From: JANOAR01 sp031411235
GTDB lineage: Bacteria > Verrucomicrobiota > Verrucomicrobiia > Verrucomicrobiales > Verrucomicrobiaceae
Reading direction: 5' to 3'
NCBI GenBank assembly: GCA_031411235.1
Contig: JANOAR010000007.1
Coordinates: forward strand, 1-22,663
DNA length: 22,663 nucleotides
Numbering within the stretch: the first letter of the stretch is position 1; each line of letters starts with the position of its first letter. Shown here piece by piece: positions 14,265-22,641 of this stretch. Under the pieces are notes generated by a model. It saw only the letters and a list, made by a program, of their open reading frames with translations. It ran no database searches and had not been told where the DNA came from. Made by a program: the position numbers and the translations under genes.

Positions 14265-17200
14265 CTACTGCGTGAGCCCCTCGACAAACGTGAGCAAATC
14301 GGCCATGCCCTGCCCATCGAGCCCGGCTTCCAAACCCTCTGGCATCAGGCTCTGACCCGTAGAGCTGGTGCCTTTCAAGTTAGCGCGTGGATACACCGTT
14401 TCGATGCCGCCCATGCTTTTTAAAGTGAGGCTGGTGGCGTCATCCTTGGTCACGATACCGCTCATGGTTTGGCCATCTTTGGTGTTCACGGTGAAGGCGA
14501 TGAACTGCGGCGCGACCTCTTTGTGCGGATCGAGAATGGCGGTCATGATGGCCTCGCGGCCCTTGGTTTTCACCGTCAATAAATCCGGTCCCACGGCCAT
14601 GCCTTGGCCACCCGCGCGATGGCAGGCAAAGCAACGCCCCATGAACTGCACCTGCCCCTTCGCGGCATCGCCCTTCAGTCCCAGTGCGGGCTGAAACTGC
14701 GCAAAAACTTCGGCCCGCGACTTGGGCTTTACCGAGACCAGGACTTTATCAGCCAGCGTAGCCACGGCCTTATCAGCATGGTGCAGCAGGCTCTGGATTT
14801 GGCTGGGAGAGAGGTCGCTGGTGCTGGGCTGATTGGGCAAATCGCCTGTCGTGGGATTGACCGCCTTCAGCAACGCCAGCGCACTCGCAGGCCGTGCGAG
14901 CAGTGCCGTCACAGCGCTACCGCGTGCTTCTTTTTGCAGCGCTCCCCAGTGGCCGAGAATCAGGTCAGCAGCCTTGTCGTCAAGCTGGGTAGCGATGACG
15001 TCGAGCACTGCCATTTGCACCTTCGCCGCAGTGCCTTTGCCAAGGCAAGCCGTGAGCACAGGTGTGCTCTCGGCAGCGGTGCTGAGCGCCACGAGCGGCA
15101 GGGCAGCGAGGCGGTCGCTGTCTTTCGCGGCACTGTCAGCCACGGTCTTCAAGGCCTTCGCAAACACAGGCGCGAGGCGTTGCTGTGTGTCTGCGGCGGC
15201 CAGCGATGTTTTGGCTTTCTTCAAGCCATTGCCCAGGGCTGCGATACGCTTGGCGTTACCTGTTTCAGCGGCGACAGCGATAGCGGCGGCGACTTCACTG
15301 GGGTTGTTGCGAGCGCCGATCATCGCCATCAGTTCACTGCCAATGCTACTGCTCCCAGCCCCGTTTGCATCGGTGGCAAAGGCTTGACCGAGGAGGTCGG
15401 GCTTCGCGCTGAGGATGGCGGCTTGAATCCACGAGTCGGTGGTTCGGCCAGCCACCGCGAGCAAGCGACTGCCCACAGCAACATCTCTGGCATTGCCCAG
15501 TACCGAGCACGCAGCCATGACGACGCATGGCGCTGGGTCTTGGAGCAGATACAGCGCGGCTTCGCTGAGTGCCTTCGAGGCACCGGGTGCATTGATCAAC
15601 GCATCGCCCAGCAGCACGCCGCTCTCGCGCACATGCTCATCTTTGTCCTTCATCGCAGAGATGATGTGGCCATCCTTCAGCTCACCCAGTGCTGCCAAAA
15701 CATGCAGCATGGCAAAGTGCGCCGTAGAGGTCGTTTTTTCGATTGAAAGCACGGCATTAATCAGTGTGGCAGCCGCCTTGTCCTGACGCTCGATGAGAAG
15801 GCGTGCAGCAGTTTGGCGATGCCAGCCATTGGAGTGGCCGAGCAGCTTCACGAGCGCCTCAGTGGCGGCGGGCAGCGGGACTTCGCTAGCGCGGCGCGGC
15901 TTTGCCTCATCCCGCACAATCCGATAAATGCGGCCTCGGTCGCTGCCGCTGTTCAGGTCGATATGCTTTTTGATCTCTTCAGGGATACTCCAGGGGTGCT
16001 CGATGACTTCGCGATGCATGTCGATGACGTAGAGGCAGCCGTCTGGGGCGTTAGCGAAGTTGACGGGGCGAAACCAAGTGTGGCTGCTGGCGAGGAACTC
16101 CATGCCTTGCTCGTCATCGGGGCGCTGACCTTTTAAACTCGCGCCATCGGGGAGGATGAGCTTGCGGTGGACGAGGTTGCCACCAGCGTCGCCAGTGAAG
16201 GTGTTGTCCACGAACTCGGGGCCATAGGCATCGCCAGTGTACGCGGTGGTGCCAGTGGCTCCGGTGAAGTAGCCGGAGACTCGGCCACCGCCTTCGACGC
16301 TGCCTTTGACCACGTTGGAGATACGCCAGCGAGTGCGGATGATGCGCCAGGGCTCATCGGGGCTTGCGCGATAGACTTCGGCGGCACCGCCATCCACGGC
16401 GATGCTCTGGCGTGGATTGGGTAGGCTGTAGAAGGGGTTGCGGTCGGTGTAGCGACCATCATGGGCGTAAAACTGCAAGTGGTCGCTATTGCTGCACACG
16501 AACTTGTGCCCCCACGAGTCGTAGCTGAAGCCGTACTGCCCGCCGCCGGGCTCGAAGGCGAAGCTATGGTTGATGGGGTTAAAGTTGAAGTCGCGTCCTG
16601 CAACTTCTTGCTCGGGTTGCTTGGAGGCTTCACCGCTCGCGACGCATTTGATGATACCACGATTGCCACCGCCGCACTGCATGTGGATACGGCCATCCAG
16701 GCCCCAGTTGAAGCAGTTCATTAACCCTTGGACATTGAGCACTTTCAGCCCGGTGCCGAAGCCGGTGAAGACCTTCTCGCGCATGTCGGCCTTGCCATCG
16801 CCGCTGGTATCTTTGAAAAACCAAATGTCCGGCGTGCTGGCCACGTAGATGCCGCCTTTGGAGCAAATCACCCCTGTGGGCCAAGGCAGATCATCGGCAT
16901 ACACGGTGCTCGTTTCAAAGTAGCCATCGCCATCTTGATCCTCCAGCATCGACACGCGCCCGAGGTGCGGCGTGACATCGCGCAGCTCGGAGTAGTCGAT
17001 CATCTCGACGACGAACATGCGCCCAAGTTCATCGAACGACAACGCGATGGGCGAGCGCACCTGCGGCTCATGCGCGACATGTTCCAACGCGAAACCCTTC
17101 TTCATTTTGAAGCTCTTCAGCGCCTCATCAGGCGACTGCGCAGGATCGCGCGGCAAGTCTTTCGCGGGGTCAATGACCACAGGCGTCTTGGTGTCGCCAT

Positions 17201-17321
17201 ACGCTTGTTTATAGGTGTTCAGCGACTTGATTCCATCGGCGGCAAGGGCGGATGATGCAGCGAGAATGAGCGTGCTCGCGGAGAATATAAAAAAGCGGCG
17301 ATGGAGTGGGGCAGTGTGCAT
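14265..17321 (-). CDS. Exported dehydrogenase/HEAT/cytochrome c protein (PVC type)
   Basis: The 1018-residue protein from ATG 17319-17321 begins with a signal peptide of the form 'MHTAPLHRRFFIFSASTLIL' ending in an Ala-Leu-Ala site. An upstream GTG in frame would place extra residues before the signal, so it is not used. Residues about 60-480 form a beta-propeller dehydrogenase domain of the Pirellula/Verrucomicrobium type ('FDELGRMFVVEMIDY', 'DQDGDGYFETSTVYADDL'). Residues about 480-860 are alanine-rich HEAT/ARM-like helical repeats. The C-terminus is a cytochrome c with the haem site CFACH (897-901), and Met993 in 'SLMPEGLE' is the probable distal ligand. By family knowledge such proteins are periplasmic redox enzymes thought to oxidise sugars or related compounds; the substrate is unknown. 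It lies 45 bases after the FG-GAP gene on the same strand. Confidence 0.93.
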   Translation of the reverse strand: MHTAPLHRRFFIFSASTLILAASSALAADGIKSLNTYKQAYGDTKTPVVIDPAKDLPRDPAQSPDEALKSFKMKKGFALEHVAHEPQVRSPIALSFDELGRMFVVEMIDYSELRDVTPHLGRVSMLEDQDGDGYFETSTVYADDLPWPTGVICSKGGIYVASTPDIWFFKDTSGDGKADMREKVFTGFGTGLKVLNVQGLMNCFNWGLDGRIHMQCGGGNRGIIKCVASGEASKQPEQEVAGRDFNFNPINHSFAFEPGGGQYGFSYDSWGHKFVCSNSDHLQFYAHDGRYTDRNPFYSLPNPRQSIAVDGGAAEVYRASPDEPWRIIRTRWRISNVVKGSVEGGGRVSGYFTGATGTTAYTGDAYGPEFVDNTFTGDAGGNLVHRKLILPDGASLKGQRPDDEQGMEFLASSHTWFRPVNFANAPDGCLYVIDMHREVIEHPWSIPEEIKKHIDLNSGSDRGRIYRIVRDEAKPRRASEVPLPAATEALVKLLGHSNGWHRQTAARLLIERQDKAAATLINAVLSIEKTTSTAHFAMLHVLAALGELKDGHIISAMKDKDEHVRESGVLLGDALINAPGASKALSEAALYLLQDPAPCVVMAACSVLGNARDVAVGSRLLAVAGRTTDSWIQAAILSAKPDLLGQAFATDANGAGSSSIGSELMAMIGARNNPSEVAAAIAVAAETGNAKRIAALGNGLKKAKTSLAAADTQQRLAPVFAKALKTVADSAAKDSDRLAALPLVALSTAAESTPVLTACLGKGTAAKVQMAVLDVIATQLDDKAADLILGHWGALQKEARGSAVTALLARPASALALLKAVNPTTGDLPNQPSTSDLSPSQIQSLLHHADKAVATLADKVLVSVKPKSRAEVFAQFQPALGLKGDAAKGQVQFMGRCFACHRAGGQGMAVGPDLLTVKTKGREAIMTAILDPHKEVAPQFIAFTVNTKDGQTMSGIVTKDDATSLTLKSMGGIETVYPRANLKGTSSTGQSLMPEGLEAGLDGQGMADLLTFVEGLTQ

Positions 17322-17366
17322 AGGCGAAGGCTGCGATGAGAGGCAGTCCATACGCGCCCTCGACAC

Positions 17367-19706
17367 TCACTCCTGCACGTAGAGCAGCAGGCGATCATGC
17401 GCGAGCAGGCACAGGTCGGGCTTGCCATCGCCATTCATGTCCATAGCCGCGTAGTCGTGCGGCTCGTTCTCGTAGCCGCTTTTACCTTTGTAAAAAGGAT
17501 CGCTCTGGAACACGCGGAAGTAGCTGAAGCTCTGCCAGGATTTGTGCTCGGGGCTTGTGCTGCGGTAGAACTCCAGGATGCGGCTTTTCTTGGTGTCGAG
17601 CAGCATTAGGTCGTCCACGCCGTTGCCACTGAAGGGGGCGGCAAGCAGGTCATTCGGCACGGTGTCCTTGAGTTCCGTGGTAAAGCTCGCGAGGCGTTCC
17701 AGCTTCATCGTCTGGCCCTCCAGCGGCATGATCTCGAAGCTCGTGCGGCCCAGCAGCAGTAGGCGTAAACCTTCTCTGCTGGGCAAGGCGCGAGCACTCT
17801 CCAGCGACATCGCCGAGAGCGCTAGACTGCGCTGACTGCGATACACGCCATCGCTGCCCGCGAGCAGCTCGTGCAGCTTTTTTGCCGTGCTGTCGATGAG
17901 CAGCACACGCTTGCCCTTGCCGTCTGCGGTGGGCACGACGAGCGCGGCATTCAGCATGGCGGTGGCATCGGGCGCATTGAACTGTTCGACGATTTTCACC
18001 TTGCCCGTAGCATCGAAACGGAAGGCGCGGGCCAATGCCTCGTGCGCGATGATCAGCTCCGCCTTGCCATCTCCATCCATGTCGGCCTCGGTAAGCGAGC
18101 TGGGCGAGAGCTTGCTCATGAAGCTGTCCGGCAGGCCCTCGGCTTTCTTCAGCGGTGCCTCGGCATCGGCACGGCTCAGCAGGATCTGCGTGGCGCTGAG
18201 ATTGGAAAAGAGCACCACGTCGCCCTGGCCATCCTGATCCGCATCGGCGATGCGGATGCCTGTTATTTTCGACGGCGCATTGGCCAGCTCAGTGCTCACG
18301 GCGATGAGTTTTTTGTCCTTGGCCGACCATGTTAACGACAATAGCGAAGACTTCGACTTCACCTCGGTGACGGCGATGATCGCGGTGCCCTTGGCCGCGC
18401 CAATGCTGCCTGTGGTCATGGCCAGCAGTGTGTCTTCGGTTTGATGCACCACCTCGGGGTAGGCCAGCCGCCCCTTCGCCCAGCGAGCCACGGCGAGGCA
18501 CTTTTCATCGGGGCTCAGCAGCACCAGCTCGGGCTGTTTGTCGCCATCCACATCGGCGATGGCCGCGGCGGTGATGCCACTCAGCGCGGGGTATTCTTTG
18601 GCCGTGGCGTAGCGCCCATCTTTGCCTCCTGCGAAAACCCACACACGAGCACGCTTTGGCTCGGCGATGACCACATCGGCGATGCCATCGCCCGTGATGT
18701 CGCCATAGGCCGTGGCGGCAGTCTTTGAGTCGCCGGGCGGGATCGCGTGGCGGATCGCCGCAGCATACTCGGTATCCGCAGCCGACTTCGCCACGGCTAG
18801 CCGCGCGATCTCGACCATGCCCGTAGCGCTCTGCATGGTGGCCAGCGCGACCTGTTTGCCCAGCTTCATCGGCATCACCCAGCAGCGGCCCTGCGGCATC
18901 TCGATGCGCCACTCCTCGCCCCAGCTTGCATCGCTGGCTTGCAGGCGCACCAGCAGTGCATCTGCCGTGTTCGACGTGCAGAAAAGATCCACACGGCCAT
19001 CGCCATCCACATCCGCCGCTTGCAGCCCGCCCACACCCTTTTGCGAGAGCGCATAGGTCTGCACATCGGCCCAGGCACCCTTTTCACCTTGCAGGTAAAC
19101 CAGCAGCCGTGTGGCAGTGAGCAGCACCAGATCGGCCCGGCCATCAGCATTGAGATCAGCAGTGATGAAGGAGTCGCTTGCATCATTCGCCCCTTCGATG
19201 GGCCACTCGCGCTTCTCCGTCCAGTCGGCCATCTCCTTGCCATGCAGCCGCACGACTAAATGGTCATCCGTGGTATAGGCGATGTCGGGCCGCTTATCGC
19301 CATCGAAGTCGGCCACCGCCAGCGCATGAGTCTCGCGACCTATGACGAGCGGCACCTTATCGAAGCGCGACAACTCCAGCACAGGATTCCATAGATCGTT
19401 GCGGCTCTTGCCATCAGGCTTGCCCATCTGCACGCCCTCCTTTCGCTGAAGCAGGAACTCGATACGCGAGCGATCCAGATTCAGCACTGCGAGATCCGCC
19501 AAGCCATCACCATTGAAGTCGGCAGCACGCGGGCTGCGCGTCGTCCAGTCCAGCTTCACCACTTCCGGCCCGGTGAAGTGGACGGTAGGCAACGGTTTGG
19601 CAGGCAGAACTGGAGCTGTTAAAGCAGGCTTCGGAGCCTCGGCATGGGCTAATGAAACGAGAGCGATGAGGCACGACGTGGCGAGGAGGAAGCGAGGCGA
19701 GATCAT
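17367..19706 (-). CDS. Exported FG-GAP/VCBS repeat protein
   Basis: The 779-residue protein from ATG 19704-19706 starts with a signal peptide of about 22 residues ('MISPRFLLATSCLIALVSLA', cleavage after Ala-His-Ala). The frame is open further upstream to 19772, but that start would hide the signal. It contains at least nine calcium-binding-type loops of the D-x-[N/D]-x-DG-x-x-[D/E] kind, such as 'ADFNGDGLADLAVLN', 'ADFDGDKRPDIAYTT', 'GDITGDGIADVVIAE' and, near the C-terminus, 'MDMNGDGKPDLCLLAH'. These are typical of integrin-like seven-bladed propellers, so two such propellers or a long one are likely. There is no transmembrane segment or sorting motif at the end. It precedes the cytochrome-dehydrogenase gene by 45 bases, which suggests a surface or periplasmic partner for that enzyme. 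Confidence 0.92.
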   Translation of the reverse strand: MISPRFLLATSCLIALVSLAHAEAPKPALTAPVLPAKPLPTVHFTGPEVVKLDWTTRSPRAADFNGDGLADLAVLNLDRSRIEFLLQRKEGVQMGKPDGKSRNDLWNPVLELSRFDKVPLVIGRETHALAVADFDGDKRPDIAYTTDDHLVVRLHGKEMADWTEKREWPIEGANDASDSFITADLNADGRADLVLLTATRLLVYLQGEKGAWADVQTYALSQKGVGGLQAADVDGDGRVDLFCTSNTADALLVRLQASDASWGEEWRIEMPQGRCWVMPMKLGKQVALATMQSATGMVEIARLAVAKSAADTEYAAAIRHAIPPGDSKTAATAYGDITGDGIADVVIAEPKRARVWVFAGGKDGRYATAKEYPALSGITAAAIADVDGDKQPELVLLSPDEKCLAVARWAKGRLAYPEVVHQTEDTLLAMTTGSIGAAKGTAIIAVTEVKSKSSLLSLTWSAKDKKLIAVSTELANAPSKITGIRIADADQDGQGDVVLFSNLSATQILLSRADAEAPLKKAEGLPDSFMSKLSPSSLTEADMDGDGKAELIIAHEALARAFRFDATGKVKIVEQFNAPDATAMLNAALVVPTADGKGKRVLLIDSTAKKLHELLAGSDGVYRSQRSLALSAMSLESARALPSREGLRLLLLGRTSFEIMPLEGQTMKLERLASFTTELKDTVPNDLLAAPFSGNGVDDLMLLDTKKSRILEFYRSTSPEHKSWQSFSYFRVFQSDPFYKGKSGYENEPHDYAAMDMNGDGKPDLCLLAHDRLLLYVQE

Positions 19707-19838
19707 GAGTGAAAGCACTGAATTTAAGCGCAACCCAGCACGCATGGGAAGGCTGGAATGAGAGTTGTTCAAATCCGCGCATAGCCTTGTCCGTGATTAC
19801 CGAGCGGCGGAGCATGATACAAAACCCAGCCCATTCTT

Positions 19839-19914
19839 TCACCAAGCCACCCAGCCACCATCCACGGCGAGGTTTTGCCCTGTAATGAAACTCGCGGCAT
19901 CACTGAGTAGGAAG
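19839..19914 (-). pseudogene. 3' remnant of a short-chain dehydrogenase gene
   Basis: Leftward from 19913, before a TGA at 19839-19841, the frame reads 'FLLSDAASFITGQNLAVDGG' and then Trp-Val-Ala-Trp. This is the classic C-terminal end of short-chain dehydrogenase/reductase (SDR) proteins: 'LxSDxASFITGQxLxVDGG'. No start, Rossmann motif or Tyr-x-x-x-Lys catalytic pair is present; the frame upstream enters the PIN gene, whose stop codon adjoins the remnant. The SDR gene must have been replaced or deleted when the neighbouring cassette arrived. It is too short to be expressed as a working enzyme. Confidence 0.8.
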
Positions 19915-20337
19915 TCAATCCAGCCAATTCTCCACACGCAAGCCAGGGACTTGATTGAAGTCCTTCAAGTTGCGACTCAACAACAGCGCATCGTGAGCCA
20001 TGGCGATGGCGGCAATCTTGATATCCATCGTGCCGACACGCGAGAGTTGCTTGCGCAGCTTCACGAACCTTGAAGCGGCCTCGCGATCAAAGGGAAGAAT
20101 AGTGATCTTGTTGAAATCCTTCAGCGCCCCTTGAAACCGCTCATAACCGAAGACCTGATCTTCGCCAGCCTGTTCGCCATTGATCGCGGCCAGCCATCCT
20201 TGGCTCATTTCTTGTGCAGTAATAATAGTGGTAAAAAAGTCCGCATCATGCTCAGTCGCTCGTCGATTAAGCTTCATCGCCAGAGAACCACCCGCTACCA
20301 AGGCGACAAAGTGATTGGTATCGAGGATGACAAACAT
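19915..20337 (-). CDS. PIN-domain toxin (VapC-like RNase)
   Basis: The 140-residue protein starts at ATG 20335-20337, preceded by a purine-rich GAGGGGAAG about ten bases upstream inside the end of the antitoxin gene. The frame is open further upstream but overlaps the antitoxin. It has the four acidic residues of PIN nucleases: Asp6 in 'ILDTNHF', Glu43 in 'TAQEMSQGW', Asp105 in 'GTMDIKIAAIA', and Asp126 in 'LSRNLKDFNQVPGL'. The family cleaves RNA (often tRNA or rRNA loops) with Mg2+ and is kept inactive by an antitoxin. The gene lies 4 bases after the antitoxin stop, and its end abuts an SDR gene remnant. Confidence 0.9.
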   Translation of the reverse strand: MFVILDTNHFVALVAGGSLAMKLNRRATEHDADFFTTIITAQEMSQGWLAAINGEQAGEDQVFGYERFQGALKDFNKITILPFDREAASRFVKLRKQLSRVGTMDIKIAAIAMAHDALLLSRNLKDFNQVPGLRVENWLD

Positions 20338-20341
20338 GGTT

Positions 20342-20536
20342 CTACTTCCCCTCGGCATTCGCTTGCGCACGCCATTCTGCACCGAGGCGCACCGCCTTGC
20401 GGAATAACGCATCGTCCTTCTGCGAACCGATCAACTCCCGCCATGCACCGCGTGGTGCGTGATCCATCTTCGCCTCGACCTTGTCAACGCGTTGCTTCAA
20501 TACCGCGATCTCATGTTCCATCGTCTCAGTGCTCAT
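20342..20536 (-). CDS. Probable antitoxin of the PIN toxin
   Basis: The 64-residue protein has an N-terminal coiled-coil-like helix ('EHEIAVLKQRVDKVEAKM') and a C-terminal part 'GAWRELIGSQKDDALFRKA' followed by a basic helix with Arg/Trp. This fits a small antitoxin whose C-terminal peptide wraps a PIN toxin. I see no AbrB or ribbon-helix-helix DNA-binding domain, so if it autoregulates it may need a partner, such as the XRE protein upstream. The start is ATG 20534-20536; an in-frame ATG five codons later is also possible. The four-base gap to the toxin indicates translational coupling. Confidence 0.75.
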   Translation of the reverse strand: MSTETMEHEIAVLKQRVDKVEAKMDHAPRGAWRELIGSQKDDALFRKAVRLGAEWRAQANAEGK

Positions 20537-20576
20537 GCTGAATCATGCCATCTGCTTTCGAGTGATGCAACCAAAC

Positions 20577-20586
20577 CGTCATGACG
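20577..20586. promoter_or_regulatory. Perfect 10-base palindrome before the antitoxin
   Basis: CGTCATGACG lies in the 55-base gap between the XRE gene stop and the antitoxin start. A symmetric site in this place could be an operator for the XRE protein or the toxin-antitoxin complex. A palindrome of this length can also occur by chance. Confidence 0.25.
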
Positions 20587-20591
20587 AACGA

Positions 20592-20801
20592 TTACCCCAG
20601 CAACTCTGCCCAACTCACACCGAATACCTCACGCAACCGCCCCACCACCTCAATACCAGGATTCGCCGTGCCCCGCTCAATGCGCTGCACGTAGCGTCGG
20701 TCAATCTCCGCCAGTTCTGCGAGCTTCTCTTGAGTCAGCTCACGCGCCTGTCGGAGTCGGTTCACATTCAGCCCCAGGGTGACTCGCAGGTTCCGTTTCA
20801 A
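20592..20801 (-). CDS. Small XRE-family HTH regulator
   Basis: The 69-residue protein is almost entirely one Cro/C1-type helix-turn-helix. The core is 'RLRQARELTQEKLAELAEID' followed by 'RRYVQRIERGTANPG' and a last helix ending 'VFGVSWAELLG'. The start is a TTG at 20799-20801, as no ATG or GTG upstream is in frame before the similarity begins; a GTG 12 codons in is an alternative. It is transcribed toward the antitoxin-toxin pair, 55 bases away. A role in controlling that pair, or a remnant of a larger mobile element, is inference. Confidence 0.8.
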   Translation of the reverse strand: MKRNLRVTLGLNVNRLRQARELTQEKLAELAEIDRRYVQRIERGTANPGIEVVGRLREVFGVSWAELLG

Positions 20802-21048
20802 CGAGCGCCACAGTTTGAGAGGGATGACCAGATGTAAGCGGACGCATTGTCGCTTTTTCGCGATTGACCATTGTGCTTCTGCTCGTAAGCATACACCCTC
20901 TGCACTCGCGAAACCCGTATAGAAAAATGCTATGTCTCACAAATCGCAGTGGAATGCCCATGCCAAGTGCCCAAATTCGATTTTCTCCCCTGGCATTCAG
21001 GTGGCCGAAGCAAGGTTCAAGTTCAATTACCAAGCACACGCATTAGCG

Positions 21049-22641
21049 ATGAAGAGCAATCCTAACCATCTGGCAGTTTTACTCTGGCTTGTGCTTATCA
21101 CCGCTGTGTATCTCCCATCTGCCTTTGCGGCCCCCGGCGATGTCAACGTCGGCTTCAATCCCAATGTTAATGGCGAAGTTTTGAGCGTTGCTGTGCAACC
21201 TGATGGGAAAATTATTGTCGGTGGCACCTTCACAACCGTGGGTGGCTTGACACGCAACCGCCTTGCTCGATTGAACGCTGACGGTTCATTGGATTTTGGC
21301 TTCAATCCCAATGTTAGCTCGACAGTTAATTGCACAGCAATTCAGCCCGATGGAAAGATACTCGTCGGTGGCAACTATACTTCAATCGGTGGAACGACTC
21401 GCCGCAACATTGCCCGACTGCACTCGGATGGAACATTGGACATTGCGTTTAACCCCAATGCAGACAGCATTGTGAATAGCATCGCTGTTCAGCAGGATAG
21501 CAAAATCGTCATTGCTGGATGGTTCAACAACGTGGGTGGTGTGACTCGAAATGAATGTGCTCGCCTGAACGCTGATGGGACTGTTGACCCTGCGTTTAAT
21601 CCTGATGCGAACCAAGCAATATTTGCCTGCGTGACTCAGGCAGATGGCAAGACGCTCATTGGGGGGCAATTCAGCACCTTGGGTGGCATTTCACGAAATG
21701 GTATGGGGCGCTACAATACTGATGGAACAGTGGATTCGACGTTCAACCGCACGACGACTGGCTATGTGGACTGTATTGCGGTGCAGCCCGATGGGAAGAT
21801 TATTATCGGCGTGGGAATCAATGGCTACGTATTTCGATTGAACGCAAATGGTTCCGCTGATTCATCTTTCTTGGGTAATGCCAATGGTTCGGTCTCAAGC
21901 GCCGTCATTCAATCGGATGGGAAGATTGTTATCGGCGGTCAGTTCACCATCGTTGGCGGGGTTGCGCGCAACCGGATTGCTCGGCTCAATGCAAATGGGA
22001 CACTCGATACGAGTTTCAATCCCAATGCGAATAGCAATTCTCGATGCATAGCCATCCAGCCCGATGGGAAAATTCTTGTGGGCGGTGTGTTCACATCGGT
22101 TGGAGGAGTAGTTAACAACTATCTTGTCAGGATAGATAATGATGCTGTTTCACAAAGCCTAACTGCCACCAGTGCTAGTCGAATTGAATGGCTACGAAGT
22201 GGCTCTTCGCCAGAGACATTGCAGGTGGATTTCGCGACATCTATCAATGCTGGCGTTAGTTGGTCATCGCTTGGCTCAGCCACTAGAATAAGTGGAGGAT
22301 GGGAGCTGACAGGGTTGAGCTTGCCAACCTCTGGCTTGATCCGTGCCCAAGGCTATATTTCAGGAGGCTATCATGGAGGCTCTGAAGGACTGCTTGAAAC
22401 CGTCGGAGCCTTTCCATCGGCACCAGAGATCGAGATTGAGCAACCCATCAGCACGAATCTCTTGAATGGCGGCAATCGGTCTTTGGGTGTTGCTCCAGTG
22501 GGAGGAAGCATCAGCAGTACTTTCGGCTCTTCGGGAAAGTTAAGTCATAAGAGTTGGAGCGTGGGGTGCATTGAGGGCTCTCGCCCCTGTTTACCAACGG
22601 GCAAGCGGGTGGCAAAGTGCTGGCCCGCCCATGAAACCTGA
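21049..22641 (+). CDS. Secreted delta-60 repeat protein, C-terminus disrupted
   Basis: The 530-residue frame from ATG 21049 begins with a signal peptide ('MKSNPNHLAVLLWLVLITAV', then a Ser-Ala-Phe-Ala site). An ATG at 20932 in frame would precede it and is not used. Residues about 33-362 hold seven delta-60 repeats of roughly 51 residues, each with a core like 'AVQPDGKIIVGG' and 'RNRLARLNADGSLD'; the fifth is shortened. A verrucomicrobial-type domain follows ('IEWLRSGSSPETLQVDF' to about residue 460), and then the start of a choice-of-anchor domain ('EIEIEQPISTNLLNGG'). Likeness to the family ends after 'VAPVGGSISSTF' (near 22524). The last 39 codons are cysteine- and arginine-containing and unlike the rest. 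The protein is likely truncated by an insertion or rearrangement. Such proteins are thought to be cell-surface or secreted beta-propellers; function is unknown. Confidence 0.85.
   Translation: MKSNPNHLAVLLWLVLITAVYLPSAFAAPGDVNVGFNPNVNGEVLSVAVQPDGKIIVGGTFTTVGGLTRNRLARLNADGSLDFGFNPNVSSTVNCTAIQPDGKILVGGNYTSIGGTTRRNIARLHSDGTLDIAFNPNADSIVNSIAVQQDSKIVIAGWFNNVGGVTRNECARLNADGTVDPAFNPDANQAIFACVTQADGKTLIGGQFSTLGGISRNGMGRYNTDGTVDSTFNRTTTGYVDCIAVQPDGKIIIGVGINGYVFRLNANGSADSSFLGNANGSVSSAVIQSDGKIVIGGQFTIVGGVARNRIARLNANGTLDTSFNPNANSNSRCIAIQPDGKILVGGVFTSVGGVVNNYLVRIDNDAVSQSLTATSASRIEWLRSGSSPETLQVDFATSINAGVSWSSLGSATRISGGWELTGLSLPTSGLIRAQGYISGGYHGGSEGLLETVGAFPSAPEIEIEQPISTNLLNGGNRSLGVAPVGGSISSTFGSSGKLSHKSWSVGCIEGSRPCLPTGKRVAKCWPAHET

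Noticed and set aside
14604..15746. Rightward 380-codon frame opposite the dehydrogenase gene
   Set aside because: It is antisense to the HEAT and cytochrome parts of a well-supported gene and has low-complexity composition.
21145..22130. About 153-base periodicity as a DNA tandem repeat
   Set aside because: The periodicity comes from the delta-60 protein repeats; DNA identity between units is moderate, so it is protein-level repetition.
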